Source: Lachnospiraceae bacterium UBA7160
GTDB taxonomy: Bacteria > Bacillota > Clostridia > Lachnospirales > Lachnospiraceae
Direction of reading: 5' to 3'
NCBI GenBank assembly: GCA_002491565.1
Contig: DKWE01000009.1
Span: 20,339-82,418, forward strand
DNA length: 62,080 nt
Translations under genes and position numbers: made by a program
In this document: in pieces, positions 23,987 through 33,574 of the stretch
Numbering within the stretch: position 1 is the stretch's first letter
How the letters are laid out: each line of letters opens with the position of its first letter
The notes under the pieces: generated by a model
Told to the model about the DNA's origin: nothing
Database searches by the model: none
Seen by the model: the letters and a program-made list of their open reading frames with translations, nothing else

Positions 23987-24708
23987 AGTGTAAATCCCCT
24001 TTCCTGTGTATTGCGATTTGTGAAATTTTTACAGCCCTGCAGTCCGGCCAAAAGCAGTTCTCCCGTGATTTTGACCTGGACGGCCAGGGCGACGCGCTCA
24101 TCCGACTGCAGGATTTTCCCTGTGGAGGCGAGCTTCTGCATGAGAGCCAGCAGTGCGTGTGTCACGGTGAAGTAGACTTCATCCACCGGGTAGAAAAAGG
24201 AAAGGCTCCCGTCTGTGAGTCCCTTCTCCAGAGCATTGGTCATATAGGGCTTCAAATTCAGAATGCAGGCCTCGTACGCTGCAAGGCGCTCTGGAGGAAT
24301 CCTGCCGCTTCGGGCAAACACGTCAAATTCCTGGAGAAACTTGAAGAAGAGGTATTCCTCTTCAAAAATAGTTGTGAAGATCTGAAAGATAACAGCCATC
24401 TGGTCCCGCCCGGATGCACTCTGATAATTCGGCTGCTGCAGGTAATAAAGATACTGTCCGGATACCTTTTCCCAGTAGGAAATACCGCATTGAACGGCAA
24501 GCTCTGCTTTTGTCTCAAAGTATCGGTAGATAGTAGCTGGCCCCACGCCTGCCCGCTTTGCCACTGCCTCAATGGTGGTATCCTCCAAACCGTTGGAGCA
24601 GAACAGGTCAAGAGCCGCCGCGATGATTTTCCCGGTGCGCTGCTGCATGGTACGCTGTCTGGCGGTGGATTCACCGCTCACGCCTGGTAAAATTGCTGTT
24701 TGTGCCAT
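23983..24708 (-). CDS. TetR-family transcriptional repressor
   Basis: A 241-aa regulator with the TetR helix-turn-helix at residues ~28-72 (IIAAALDLFCSNGLEDTTIE, then AGVGPATIYRYFETK) and a variable ligand-binding C-terminal domain. AAAGGAGGGG lies just before ATG 24708. It leads the operon with the GPH symporter. A perfect TGATAGT-GAT-ACTATCA palindrome overlaps the region before its ribosome site, so autorepression relieved by the transported sugar or a derivative is the likely mode. Confidence 0.9.
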   Translation of the reverse strand: MAQTAILPGVSGESTARQRTMQQRTGKIIAAALDLFCSNGLEDTTIEAVAKRAGVGPATIYRYFETKAELAVQCGISYWEKVSGQYLYYLQQPNYQSASGRDQMAVIFQIFTTIFEEEYLFFKFLQEFDVFARSGRIPPERLAAYEACILNLKPYMTNALEKGLTDGSLSFFYPVDEVYFTVTHALLALMQKLASTGKILQSDERVALAVQVKITGELLLAGLQGCKNFTNRNTQERGFTL

Positions 24709-24722
24709 ATGACCCCTCCTTT

Positions 24723-24739
24723 TGATAGTGATACTATCA
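24723..24739 (-). promoter_or_regulatory. TetR operator palindrome
   Basis: TGATAGT and ACTATCA, 7-bp arms with a 3-bp spacer, begin 15 bp upstream of the TetR start codon. The size and position suit a TetR dimer site. Confidence 0.7.
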
Positions 24740-24781
24740 TATTTATTTAAAATTTACAATAGTGGATTGCAATTTATACTG

Positions 24782-24843
24782 CAAAATTAGCAGAAACAGG
24801 ACGAAAATTAGAGAGAACACGAAACGGAAAAGTGTGGTATAAT
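24782..24843 (+). promoter_or_regulatory. LytTR-type operator and -10 box of LytTR/GHKL operon
   Basis: AAAATTAG occurs at 24783-24790 and 24804-24811, again with a 21-bp period, and TATAAT follows at 24838-24843. No -35 box is seen at 17 bp. This layout, shared with 15450 and 21655, indicates LytTR activation, here probably autoactivation. Confidence 0.65.
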
Positions 24844-24938
24844 ATTCGGAATAACTTTGCGCAGCCATAGCTGTCCGGCGGCGTATGTGTCCGGGAGGAA
24901 AACACAACAGTGGGATGTGAGTCGGGAGGAGTGGTCAA

Positions 24939-25643
24939 ATGAAGATTGCAGTCTGTGATGATTGCCGGAAGGATGCCCAGGAGCTGAGAAATTTTCTGGG
25001 GAGCAGCAAGCATGATATCAGGATTTACACCAGCGCCAGGGCAATTCTTTCGGATGTTCGGGAAAAGATGGCCAGGTATGACCTATACCTGATTGATATT
25101 TTTATTGAGGAGTCGATCGACGGGATTGAGCTTGCGAAGCTGATCCGCAGATATGATGCAGAAGCTGTCATCTGCTTTGTCTCTGCAAGCGATGGTTTCT
25201 ACAGAGAAGCCTATGATCTTTATGCGGTTCAGTACCTGCTGAAGCCAGTGCAGCAGGAGGATATCGACAGGCTTTTGGAATGGGTGTCGAAAAGCATTGC
25301 GCGGGACAGGGGGCAGAGTCTGACCTTCAAATGGCGGGGGAGTACCGGAAGCATTCCTTACGGGGAAATTCTGTATATCAACAGCAGAGGACGTACCGTT
25401 TTCATTCACTGCAAAGATGGGGCCGTGCAGGAAATTTCCTGCCGCTTAGACGAGATCGCTGATAAAATTTGCGGGGATATCTTTTGCCGCTGCCATCAGA
25501 GCTTTATCGTAAATATGTATCACGTAGAGAGCATGAGAGGGAAGGACCTGATTGTTGAGGAGAACCAGATTCCCATTTCAAGGCGGTATTATGCGCAGGT
25601 TAAGAAACAATATCAGGAACTTCTGTTCCAGGAGGTGGATTGA
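24939..25643 (+). CDS. LytTR-family response regulator (AgrA-like)
   Basis: A 234-aa regulator. The receiver begins MKIAVCDD, with phosphoacceptor Asp in LYLIDIFIEE and Lys in YLLKPV. The LytTR domain begins near residue 135 (IPYGEILYINSRGRTVFIHC) and ends in CRCHQSFIVNMYHVESM...IPISRRYYAQVKK. It overlaps the kinase start by 4 bp. A deleted paralogue with the same promoter lies 3.1 kb upstream at 21808. No dedicated target operon is adjacent, apart from its own promoter. Confidence 0.92.
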   Translation: MKIAVCDDCRKDAQELRNFLGSSKHDIRIYTSARAILSDVREKMARYDLYLIDIFIEESIDGIELAKLIRRYDAEAVICFVSASDGFYREAYDLYAVQYLLKPVQQEDIDRLLEWVSKSIARDRGQSLTFKWRGSTGSIPYGEILYINSRGRTVFIHCKDGAVQEISCRLDEIADKICGDIFCRCHQSFIVNMYHVESMRGKDLIVEENQIPISRRYYAQVKKQYQELLFQEVD

Positions 25644-26926
25644 TGAACGAGGATATGCTGCTCCGCGATATTTCTATTTTCTGGTGTCTGCTGCATGTGG
25701 CGGTCATATTCACTATGCTGTATCGCCCAAAGTATGAGAGAAAAAAGGCTCTGTTTCTGATTTTTCTTGGGATTGGAGTGCTGATCGTTGCGAATTGGGC
25801 CGGCCTTTGGATGCTTGGGCATAATCGGATGGGAAAGCTGTTTCTTCTGACCTGTACGTTTCCGAGTCTGATTTATTTCTGGCTGCTCTCCGCGGACAAG
25901 AATGGAAAATTTCTGCTGACCTTCTGTCTGGCGGATACTTCCTGTCTGTGGATTATGGTAGTAACTAATCTGCTGGATACCTTTTTTGGAGGAGAGCGGT
26001 ATGAGGTGATGCTGGTGAGCCGGTTGATTTTGATGCCAGCTCTGGAGTATGGGGTATATCGCTATTTCCGGGGATATTACCTGAAGCTTCAGAATGAAGT
26101 CGAAAAGGGCTGGGGGATCTTTGCGGGGATGACCATGCTGTATTATGTCCTGCTGGCAGTTGTGGCAGATTTTCCCACGAATATTTCTGAGTGGCCCGAG
26201 GATGTACCAGCGTGTATTCTGATTCTGCTGCTCATGTTTTTTACGTATGCCACGATGTTTACGTCGCTTTACGGGCAGTTTCTTCTCTATCAGAAAAAGC
26301 AGAGTGAGAGAAGCCTGTCGGAGCAGAAACGGCGGCTGGAGCAGCAGCTTGAGAGCCAGCAGCAGATACGGAGGATCAGGCACGATATGAAGGGCTATGC
26401 AATTACCCTCTCAGGAATTCTTGCCGCGGGCAAGGTGGAGGAAGCATCGGCATATCTGCAAAAGGTGGCGTCTGTGGTGGAGCCTGTGTTTACGCAATTT
26501 TGTTCGAACATGTACTTAAATGCGGTGTTTGCGCACTATGTTCATAAATTTGAGGAGCTGGGTGTGACGTTGAAGCTGAATATCCAGGTGGGTGAGGAAG
26601 AGCTTCCGGATATGGAACTGTGCCAGATCCTGTCGAACGGCCTGGAAAACGCATGGGAGGCATCACAAAAGCTGCCTTTGGCAAAGAGGGAGGCCTCGGT
26701 ACAGATGAGGTACAGCAGGGAGTATCTGATCATCCGGATCAGGAACCGGTGCGCGGAGGGGCTGCATGTGGAGAAGGGCACGATCCCTGCCACAGAGAAA
26801 ACAGAAACAGGGCACGGCTTTGGACTTATTACGATCCGGGAGGCCGCGGAGCGGCTCTCCGGGAACATGTTCTGTTATACGGATGCGGGGCAGTTTGTGC
26901 TGGATGTTATGGTGAAGACAGCGTGA
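25640..26926 (+). CDS. GHKL sensor histidine kinase (AgrC-like)
   Basis: A 428-aa kinase with six membrane segments in the first 215 residues. Next come a basic linker and phosphoacceptor motif RRIRHDMKGYAITL, an N box (LSNGLENAWEA) and a GHGFGLITIREAA G box. Two ATGs, 25640 and 25643, are possible; GGAGG spacing favours the second. It is the partner of the LytTR regulator before it. The 3' end overlaps the convergent hydrolase gene by 20 bp. Confidence 0.9.
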   Translation: MMNEDMLLRDISIFWCLLHVAVIFTMLYRPKYERKKALFLIFLGIGVLIVANWAGLWMLGHNRMGKLFLLTCTFPSLIYFWLLSADKNGKFLLTFCLADTSCLWIMVVTNLLDTFFGGERYEVMLVSRLILMPALEYGVYRYFRGYYLKLQNEVEKGWGIFAGMTMLYYVLLAVVADFPTNISEWPEDVPACILILLLMFFTYATMFTSLYGQFLLYQKKQSERSLSEQKRRLEQQLESQQQIRRIRHDMKGYAITLSGILAAGKVEEASAYLQKVASVVEPVFTQFCSNMYLNAVFAHYVHKFEELGVTLKLNIQVGEEELPDMELCQILSNGLENAWEASQKLPLAKREASVQMRYSREYLIIRIRNRCAEGLHVEKGTIPATEKTETGHGFGLITIREAAERLSGNMFCYTDAGQFVLDVMVKTA

Positions 26927-27671
26927 GAAGGAACTCCTTCACTGCATCTGTCATCATTTCCAGATGATGATCAAAGCAGTGGCTGTCTCCCGGGATGATC
27001 ACCAGCTTTGCATTCGCGTATAGCTTTGCTGCCCTCGTTGCATATTCCAGCGGCACGGCTTCGTCTGCGTCTCCCTGCACGATGAGCACAGGCCCCTGGT
27101 ACCGCTCAATTTCATCCTCCACATGAATCGTCTGGGCTACCCGGATATAATTGCCATTCAACTGCAGATAATCGTTCTGCAGCAGATCAGGAATATGTTT
27201 TGGATCAAAGGGAATGCCCAGCAGATTTCCCTGCCTTGCACCGTCCGGAATCATCCAGGCCGGGGAAAGGGGAATGATCGCTTTCAGATCATCCGCTCTC
27301 ATGCCGCCGATCAGCATCGTGAGCAGTCCGCCCTGAGAATGGCCGCAGAGATACAGGTCACTGACAAAATCGAGCTTTTTTGCATAATCTACCACGGCAA
27401 GCGCGTTTGTCACCCATTTATAGAGCGTGTGATCTTCAAATTTACCCTCACTCTGGCCATGTCCATACATTTCTACACGGAGCGTGGCAAAGCCAATCGA
27501 ATTCATACTCTGAGAAGCTGCAATGATATGCCGCTCCTCCATGTGTCCGGTAAAACCATGAATCACGATCACCAGAGGGCATTGCTCCGTACTTTTCATC
27601 TGTACGCTCTCCGGCATGTCCAGCTTGGCATGAAGCCTGATTCCATCATTTTCAATAAAAAACTCCTGCAT
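26907..27671 (-). CDS. Alpha/beta hydrolase (acyl esterase-like)
   Basis: A 254-aa serine hydrolase. The oxyanion region HGFTGH is followed by nucleophile Ser in LCGHSQGG (near residue 110). Asp in GDADEAVP and His in GDSHCFDHH complete the triad. The family includes cinnamoyl/feruloyl esterases and related enzymes that remove acyl groups from xylan, which would suit the xylan genes that follow. ATG 27671 follows GGAGG; an earlier in-frame ATG at 27800 lies before the promoter and is rejected. No signal peptide. Confidence 0.88.
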   Translation of the reverse strand: MQEFFIENDGIRLHAKLDMPESVQMKSTEQCPLVIVIHGFTGHMEERHIIAASQSMNSIGFATLRVEMYGHGQSEGKFEDHTLYKWVTNALAVVDYAKKLDFVSDLYLCGHSQGGLLTMLIGGMRADDLKAIIPLSPAWMIPDGARQGNLLGIPFDPKHIPDLLQNDYLQLNGNYIRVAQTIHVEDEIERYQGPVLIVQGDADEAVPLEYATRAAKLYANAKLVIIPGDSHCFDHHLEMMTDAVKEFLLTLSSP

Positions 27672-27752
27672 AGTGGTTGCCTCCGAATAAAAATAATAAT
27701 AAAATCTATATAACCAGACCCGAAAAACAGCATGATTATTCATTTGCGGATG

Positions 27753-27781
27753 ATTATAGCATACGCCTACTCTATTTTCAA
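27753..27781 (-). promoter_or_regulatory. Promoter of alpha/beta hydrolase gene
   Basis: On the minus strand TTGAAA (27776-27781), 17-bp spacer, TATAAT (27753-27758). Confidence 0.8.
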
Positions 27782-27993
27782 TGCCGATCAGGGTTTTCAA
27801 GACTGTGACATAAAGGGTCTTTTTTGCACAATATTGCGCCGCAAATGACTGGAAAATTATGTAATATTGTAGGATAATAAGCTAGACTCGCGTGACCTTT
27901 TTGTGAAAGTTCGGTATGAGGATACTGGAAGGGTACAGATGGCAGAGCATGAATAGAAGCAAAAGGCACAGAAGAAAAAAGGAGGCAGAGATT

Positions 27994-29043
27994 ATGAAGC
28001 TTGAATTTGACAAAGAAGAAATCGCTGCAGTTGTGGACCGCATCGTGGAGAAGACCATGCAGATGGACCTGTCCTGGGACTGGCCCTGCGGCGTAGCATA
28101 TTATGGGGTAAGCGCTGCTTACGAGAAAACCGGAAACGAGAAATATCTGAAGCTGCTGAAGGACCGTGTAGATGAATTAATTGGGCTCGGACTGCCTCAG
28201 GTCTGGACGGTGAATACGTGTGCGATGGGGCACTGCCTCATCACGCTCTATCAGGCGACCGGCGAGGAGCGCTACTGGGAAATCGTGATGAGCAAGATTC
28301 ACTATCTGCAGACAGAAGCGCTGCGCTTCGGCAATCATGTCCTGCAGCACACCGTATCCGCGAACAATGACTTCCCGGAGCAGGCGTGGGCGGATACCTT
28401 GTTTATGGCGGCGTATTTTCTGCTGCGAGTGGGTGTGATCACAAAGGATGAGGCGATGATCCACGACGCGCTGAACCAGTGGTACTGGCACATCAATTAT
28501 CTGCAGGACGAGAAGACCGGTTTTTACTATCACGGCTACAACAATATTACGAAGGATCACATGTCCGGAATCTACTGGGGACGTGCGAATGCGTGGGCGG
28601 CTTATACGATGTCGCGGGTGGGCCAGGTGCTGCCGGAGTGCTACCTCTACCCGGAATTCATGGACATCGCAGGTTCTTTAAATGAACAGCTTTCCGTGCT
28701 GAAGACGGTGCAGACAGAGAATGGGCTGTGGCGGACGGTGCTGGATGACGAGGAGTCCTATGAGGAGATTTCCGCTTCCGCCGGAATCGCGGCTGCGATG
28801 CTCGAGCGCGGCAATCCCCTTCACACCCGCTATCTGAATAAGGCAATCAAAGGAATTCTGGCGAATGTCGGCGAGGATGGAAAGGTTCTGAATGTGTCCG
28901 GCGGCACGGCAGTCATGAGAGACCGCGAAGGCTACCGCGGTATTTCAAAGCGCTGGATCCAGGGCTGGGGACAGGGACTTGCGCTTGCATTCCTGGCAGG
29001 TGTGCTCCGCTCCGATGAAATCCATAAGGATGGGGCGATGTGA
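27994..29043 (+). CDS. GH105 unsaturated glucuronyl/rhamnogalacturonyl hydrolase
   Basis: A 349-aa (alpha/alpha)6-barrel enzyme. It removes the 4,5-unsaturated uronic acid left at the non-reducing end by polysaccharide lyases. Visible family features are WDWPCGVAYYG near the N-terminus, WADTLFMA with the catalytic Asp (near 130), and HMSGIYWGRANAW (near 190). ATG 27994 follows AAAGGAGG; the upstream in-frame ATGs lack ribosome sites. No signal peptide, so it acts on imported oligosaccharides. A strong terminator follows. Confidence 0.9.
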   Translation: MKLEFDKEEIAAVVDRIVEKTMQMDLSWDWPCGVAYYGVSAAYEKTGNEKYLKLLKDRVDELIGLGLPQVWTVNTCAMGHCLITLYQATGEERYWEIVMSKIHYLQTEALRFGNHVLQHTVSANNDFPEQAWADTLFMAAYFLLRVGVITKDEAMIHDALNQWYWHINYLQDEKTGFYYHGYNNITKDHMSGIYWGRANAWAAYTMSRVGQVLPECYLYPEFMDIAGSLNEQLSVLKTVQTENGLWRTVLDDEESYEEISASAGIAAAMLERGNPLHTRYLNKAIKGILANVGEDGKVLNVSGGTAVMRDREGYRGISKRWIQGWGQGLALAFLAGVLRSDEIHKDGAM

Positions 29044-29177
29044 GTGAATCGTTCTTCCGGCTGCTCATTCGTCATGGGCAGAAGCAGCGAAGGCAGTAAA
29101 AAACTGGAATCCTGTGGTCGGGCAGGCACAAAAACGACAGAAAACGCACGGATAATCACGTGCGACAGATAGAAGAC

Positions 29178-29223
29178 GCAAAAAGCTCTATGTGGCTGGG
29201 AGTAGGCACATAGAGCTTTTTGC
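29178..29223. terminator. Bidirectional terminator after GH105 gene
   Basis: 17-bp perfect arms, GCAAAAAGCTCTATGTG and CACATAGAGCTTTTTGC, around a 12-base loop, with T runs on both strands. Confidence 0.9.
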
Positions 29224-29411
29224 AGTCGCTGGAGCGGCGGAGAAGGGCTGTATATTGCGGGCAGTAAGGCAGCTGCTGGAGTATCAGGTGGAGATTGGAT
29301 GAAACAATGCAGGTTACAGTTCGCGCATCCACTGTCCCGCGAGACATTTTCGTGCAGAATGCACAAAAGTCCCGATGCAAACAGGTACTGCGCATGTGTG
29401 ATAGTTTGCAG

Positions 29412-29440
29412 TTGATTATTTCCGGAATCAAAGCTAAAAT
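29412..29440 (+). promoter_or_regulatory. Promoter of GH43-GH115 operon
   Basis: TTGATT (29412-29417), 17-bp spacer, TAAAAT (29435-29440), about 40 bp before the GH43 start. The rest of the 29044-29481 gap holds the terminator and a shortened family C repeat at 29313-29345 (GTTACAGTTC...CTGTCCCGCGAG). Confidence 0.65.
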
Positions 29441-29481
29441 ATCCAGGACACATGTGATCTGAAGTTAAGGAGGGATGACGT

Positions 29482-30399
29482 ATGGGAGGATATTTATTTG
29501 CACATTTTATTGGTGAGCAGCCGGATGGTGAGCAGATTTATTTTTCTGTGAGCCGCGACGGGCTGCACTGGACAGATCTGAATGGCGGGCTGCCGGTACT
29601 GCGCTCGCAGATTGGAGAGAAGGGCGTCCGGGATCCGTTTCTGGTGCGGAATGAGGAGAAGGGCAAGGTCTATCTGATCGCGACAGATCTGTGTATTGGG
29701 TCGGGGACGAGCTGGGCGGATTCGCAGAGTGTGGGAAGCAGAGCGATCATCGTGTGGGAATCAGAGGATCTCGTGCACTGGAGTGAAGCGCGCAGTGTGC
29801 GCGTCGGCGTGGAGGGCGCTGGCTGTGTGTGGGCGCCGGAGAGCATCTATGACCGGGATCAGGAGGCGTTCTTCGTGTTCTGGGCGTCGATGATAAAACT
29901 TGAAGGGGATGCGTCACCGAAGCAGCGGATTTATGGGGCGTACACGAAGGACTTCTGTACCTTCACAGAGCCGCAGGTGTATCTGGAGGCGGAAAACCAT
30001 GTGATCGATATGAATATCGTGGAGGACAATGGCTGGTATTACCGGTTTGTCAAGGACGAGATGACAAAGAAGGTGCGGGCGGATAAGGTAAAGAGACTGT
30101 GGGATGAAACGGCAGTGCCGATTGCTTCGCAGGCACTGGATGCCCTGTTTGGAGTAGAAGGGCCGGAGGCGTACCGCCTGCCGGACGGGCGCTGGTGCCT
30201 GATCGTTGACCAGTTCGGAAGCGGGAAGGGTTATCTTCCGCTGTTGTGCAAAGATCTTGACACAGGGGCGTTTACCGTTGCGCCGAATGATGCATATCAT
30301 TTTGGACAGACGAAAAAGCGCCACGGCGGGATACTTCCTGTGACGGAGCAGGAGCTTGTGCGGCTGGAGGAAACGCTGTCGGGGAGAAAAAATGGCTGA
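29482..30399 (+). CDS. GH43-like five-bladed beta-propeller glycosidase
   Basis: A 305-aa protein without signal peptide. The repeated strand pattern of the fold is present: SRDGLHWT, GVRDPFLVRN with a catalytic-type Asp near residue 50, and CVWAPESIYD near 115. The acid Glu region is GVEGPEAYRLPDGRW near 230. Family members are xylosidases, arabinofuranosidases or 1,3-galactosidases. The GH115 partner gene, which overlaps by 8 bp, argues for xylan side-chain or backbone cleavage in the cytoplasm. Confidence 0.85.
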   Translation: MGGYLFAHFIGEQPDGEQIYFSVSRDGLHWTDLNGGLPVLRSQIGEKGVRDPFLVRNEEKGKVYLIATDLCIGSGTSWADSQSVGSRAIIVWESEDLVHWSEARSVRVGVEGAGCVWAPESIYDRDQEAFFVFWASMIKLEGDASPKQRIYGAYTKDFCTFTEPQVYLEAENHVIDMNIVEDNGWYYRFVKDEMTKKVRADKVKRLWDETAVPIASQALDALFGVEGPEAYRLPDGRWCLIVDQFGSGKGYLPLLCKDLDTGAFTVAPNDAYHFGQTKKRHGGILPVTEQELVRLEETLSGRKNG

Positions 30400-33300
30400 A
30401 TTAAGATTTGTCAAAGAGAAACCTTTGGATGTTTTTTTGGATCCGGAAGCTGCGTCCGGGATCCGGAGAATCTGGGCAAAGGTGGAGCAGGATATTTTCG
30501 ATACAACCGGGACAAGCTGTGTGAAAAGGAAGCCGGGCGAAATTTCCTCGCAGGCGGTGATCGTGACTTGCGCCGGATGCGGGGAGTTTGCGGAAGCTCT
30601 TGAGAAAAGGCTTCCTGAGCTTAGCGCGCTTCATGAAAAATGGGAGAGCTACGGGTTTTATCTGGTGGATAAGCCTCTGGATGGAGTAGAACAAGGCCTG
30701 GTCATCATGGGAAGTGATAAGCTGGGGACGATTTATGGCATGTTCCACCTCTCAGAGCTGCTTGGCGTGACAGCCTGGGGGTTCTGGGGGGATATCACAC
30801 CGCCTGTTTACGGGGGTGCAGTATTATCCAGCGGGGAAATGGATTGGGAAGGAGAGAGACAGGAGGAGACGGCCGCAACAGTACGGGTGTCTGTGAGTGA
30901 AGAGTCGAAAGAAACCGTTCAGGCAGTGCAGGTATCAGGCGCGGGATCAGAGAAGGAAAAAGAGGCTCAGGCAGCACAGGCAAGTACTAGTAGAGAAGCA
31001 GACCAGGAACGGAGAGGTCCAAAACTGGTTCGCCGGATTGAGAACGGGCTGTCAAAAGAACCTTCGGTGCGCTACCGTGGTTTTTTTATCAACGACGAGT
31101 GGCCCTGCTTTGGTGCCTGGACGACTTCTCATTACCAGGGCTTTACGGCGGAGATGTATGAGCACGTGTTTGAGTACCTGCTCCGGATGAAGGGCAACTA
31201 TCTGTGGCCTGCGATGTGGAGCTCGTCCTTTCTCCTGGACGGTCCGGGCCTGGCCTCCATGGAGCTGGCCACGGAGTACGGTATCTATATCGGGATGTCT
31301 CACCATGAGCCCTGCATGCGATCCGGCAATGAGTTCTCCATTTTTAAGGGGGAGAATTCCATCTACGGAAATGACTGGAGCTACACGAAGAATAAGGACG
31401 GCCTGCTGCGGTTCTGGGAAGACGGCCTGCGCAGGGTGAAGGGCCAGCAGATATTCCCAACCGTGGGCATGAGAGGTGAAGCAGATAGCAAGCTTTTGGG
31501 AGACAATGCTACAATTCAGGAAAATGTACGGCAGCTGAAGGAGATCATTACCTGCCAGCGGGAGCTTATCAGCCGGGAGATTGATCCGGATCTGACCAAT
31601 GTGCCTCAGCTCTTCGCGGTGTATAAGGAAGTGGAGGACTATTATTTTGGGGACGGGACAGCGGCGGGAATCCGGGGCTTTGAGGAGCTTGAAGATGTGA
31701 CGCTGATGTTCTGCGAGGACAATTTCGGCAATATGCGGGCGCTGCCGCAGCAGGAAGAGCGGCTTCATCCGGGCGGATTCGGCATGTATTACCACGTCGA
31801 TTACCATGGCTCCCCCATTTCCTACGAGTGGGTGAACTCCTCCCCGATCAGCAAAATGTGGGAGCAGATGACAGAGGCTTTTGAATACGGAATCCGCACC
31901 GTCTGGATCCTGAATGTAGGCGATGTGAAGTTCAATGAGTATCCGCTGGGGTATTTTATGGCGCTTGCCTATGATTTTGACATCTGGGGAAGCGGAAAGG
32001 CGGACCAGATTGCGGTTTATACGAGAGAGTGGATCCGCTCCCTGTTCGGCGACAGAGTGACGGAGGAACAGCTCGCGGATATCGTCTGGGTGCTGGAGGA
32101 ATCGGTGCGCCTGGCCGGCTACCGGCGTCCGGAGTGTCTGAATGACAGGGTTTACCATCCGGCTCATTTTGGAGAAGGGCGCAGGATGCTGGCCCGTGCG
32201 GAGGCAGTGGAGCGGAAAAATGAGGAGCTGATGGCTGCTCTTGAGGGAACGCCTGCGGAGCCTGGATATTTCAGCACGGTGTACTTCGCGGCGGCAGGAA
32301 TTGCAAATCTTCTGAAGCTGCAGCTGTTGGCCGGAAGGAATCATCTGTACGCATCCCAGGGGCTGGCGCTGGCAAACTGGTACGGGGACAGGATGCTGGA
32401 ATGCATCGAAAAGGACAAGGCGCTGGCAGGGAGGATGGCTGCTTTCCGGGACGGAAAGTGGAGCGGCATGGAGCTGGAGTCCCATATTGGTTTTGTGAAC
32501 TGGAACGATGAGGACTGGCGTTACCCGGTGATTCACACAGTAATTTTGCCGGGGAAGCCAAGGCTCTGTGTGTCCAGAGCAGACGGCACGGAGAACTATA
32601 CGAATCAGTATTTCCCGATCCCGCTGGAGATTGACGATTTCTTGTATCCGGGTACAGAGTATGTGACGCTTCTCGTTTCCAACGGAGGAAAGGGAACCGT
32701 GAAGTGGCGGATCGAAGAGCCCTGTGAGTATCTGGAATTTTCCGCCAGAGAGGGAGAAACAGCCCTGTCCGATGAAGTGGAGATCCGGGTTTGCTGGGAG
32801 AAGGTGCCGTTGGAAACTTTGTTGACATTTGAGGGATATGTTCACACGGCGACGGAGAAAGTGCCTTTAAGAATCCGGGTGCAGAAGAGGGATTTGTCCC
32901 GGATTCCGGAGAATGTGTTCCCGGCGTTTGGCGGCCTGTGCGTGATGGATGCGGCTGATGCCTGGAAAACGCTTCCAAGAGACGCTGCGGCTGCCAACCG
33001 GGAGCTGCATTCAAGAGAGAGTATGTCGGCTGCCAGGGAGATGAATTCAAGAGAGAGTACATCGGCTGCCCGGAAAATGCTTCCGGGGAATGGCGCGGCG
33101 TTTGGACGGATTCCGGATTACGGGAAATACGGCTCAGGTATGAAGGTGTTCCCTTCTACGGCGGCGTTTGGCAAGGAGGATTGGGAAAACGGCCGGGCTC
33201 CGGCGCTTTGCTACCGGGTCTGGGCGGAAAGAGAAGAAGCGTATTGGCTGATCCTCCACACGTCCCCGGCGAATCCATTGATCTACGGAGGGACGCTCCG

Positions 33301-33574
33301 GCTGGGTGTTTCGGTCAACGGCCAGGCCCCGCAGGAACTCCCGATGATCAGGGAATCTTACCGGGGCGGAGATCCGGAATGCGAAGAGTGGTGCGAGGCG
33401 GTGCTGAACCAGGAGCACACCGCCGGGCTGCAGGTGAGGCTGCGGGAAGGGGTCAATGAGATTCAGATATACGCAGGAGACGCGGGGCTTGTCCTGGAGC
33501 GGCTGGTTCTGTGTGTGGAGAGCAGGGAGCTTCCAGAGTCCTATTTTGGGCCGGAACGTACTTTGCGAATCTGA
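30392..33574 (+). CDS. Xylan alpha-1,2-glucuronidase, GH115
   Basis: A 1060-aa enzyme that removes (4-O-methyl-)glucuronic acid from xylan. The core has the family stretches YRGFFINDEWPC, KGNYLWPAMWSSSF, GMSHHEPCMRSGNEF and CEDNFGNMR, the last with the proposed catalytic acid region. Two parts look foreign. One is a Glu/Gln/Ala-rich insert near residues 150-215 before the barrel. The other is a 12-residue tandem duplication at 33002-33073. No signal peptide is seen, so it acts on imported aldouronic oligosaccharides. ATG 30392 lies inside the end of the GH43 gene after GGGGAG. Confidence 0.93.
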   Translation: MAELRFVKEKPLDVFLDPEAASGIRRIWAKVEQDIFDTTGTSCVKRKPGEISSQAVIVTCAGCGEFAEALEKRLPELSALHEKWESYGFYLVDKPLDGVEQGLVIMGSDKLGTIYGMFHLSELLGVTAWGFWGDITPPVYGGAVLSSGEMDWEGERQEETAATVRVSVSEESKETVQAVQVSGAGSEKEKEAQAAQASTSREADQERRGPKLVRRIENGLSKEPSVRYRGFFINDEWPCFGAWTTSHYQGFTAEMYEHVFEYLLRMKGNYLWPAMWSSSFLLDGPGLASMELATEYGIYIGMSHHEPCMRSGNEFSIFKGENSIYGNDWSYTKNKDGLLRFWEDGLRRVKGQQIFPTVGMRGEADSKLLGDNATIQENVRQLKEIITCQRELISREIDPDLTNVPQLFAVYKEVEDYYFGDGTAAGIRGFEELEDVTLMFCEDNFGNMRALPQQEERLHPGGFGMYYHVDYHGSPISYEWVNSSPISKMWEQMTEAFEYGIRTVWILNVGDVKFNEYPLGYFMALAYDFDIWGSGKADQIAVYTREWIRSLFGDRVTEEQLADIVWVLEESVRLAGYRRPECLNDRVYHPAHFGEGRRMLARAEAVERKNEELMAALEGTPAEPGYFSTVYFAAAGIANLLKLQLLAGRNHLYASQGLALANWYGDRMLECIEKDKALAGRMAAFRDGKWSGMELESHIGFVNWNDEDWRYPVIHTVILPGKPRLCVSRADGTENYTNQYFPIPLEIDDFLYPGTEYVTLLVSNGGKGTVKWRIEEPCEYLEFSAREGETALSDEVEIRVCWEKVPLETLLTFEGYVHTATEKVPLRIRVQKRDLSRIPENVFPAFGGLCVMDAADAWKTLPRDAAAANRELHSRESMSAAREMNSRESTSAARKMLPGNGAAFGRIPDYGKYGSGMKVFPSTAAFGKEDWENGRAPALCYRVWAEREEAYWLILHTSPANPLIYGGTLRLGVSVNGQAPQELPMIRESYRGGDPECEEWCEAVLNQEHTAGLQVRLREGVNEIQIYAGDAGLVLERLVLCVESRELPESYFGPERTLRI
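33002..33073 (+). repeat. In-frame 36-bp tandem repeat inside GH115 gene
   Basis: Units at 33002-33037 and 33038-33073 encode ELHSRESMSAAR and EMNSRESTSAAR. They lie in a linker before the C-terminal beta domain. Confidence 0.85.
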
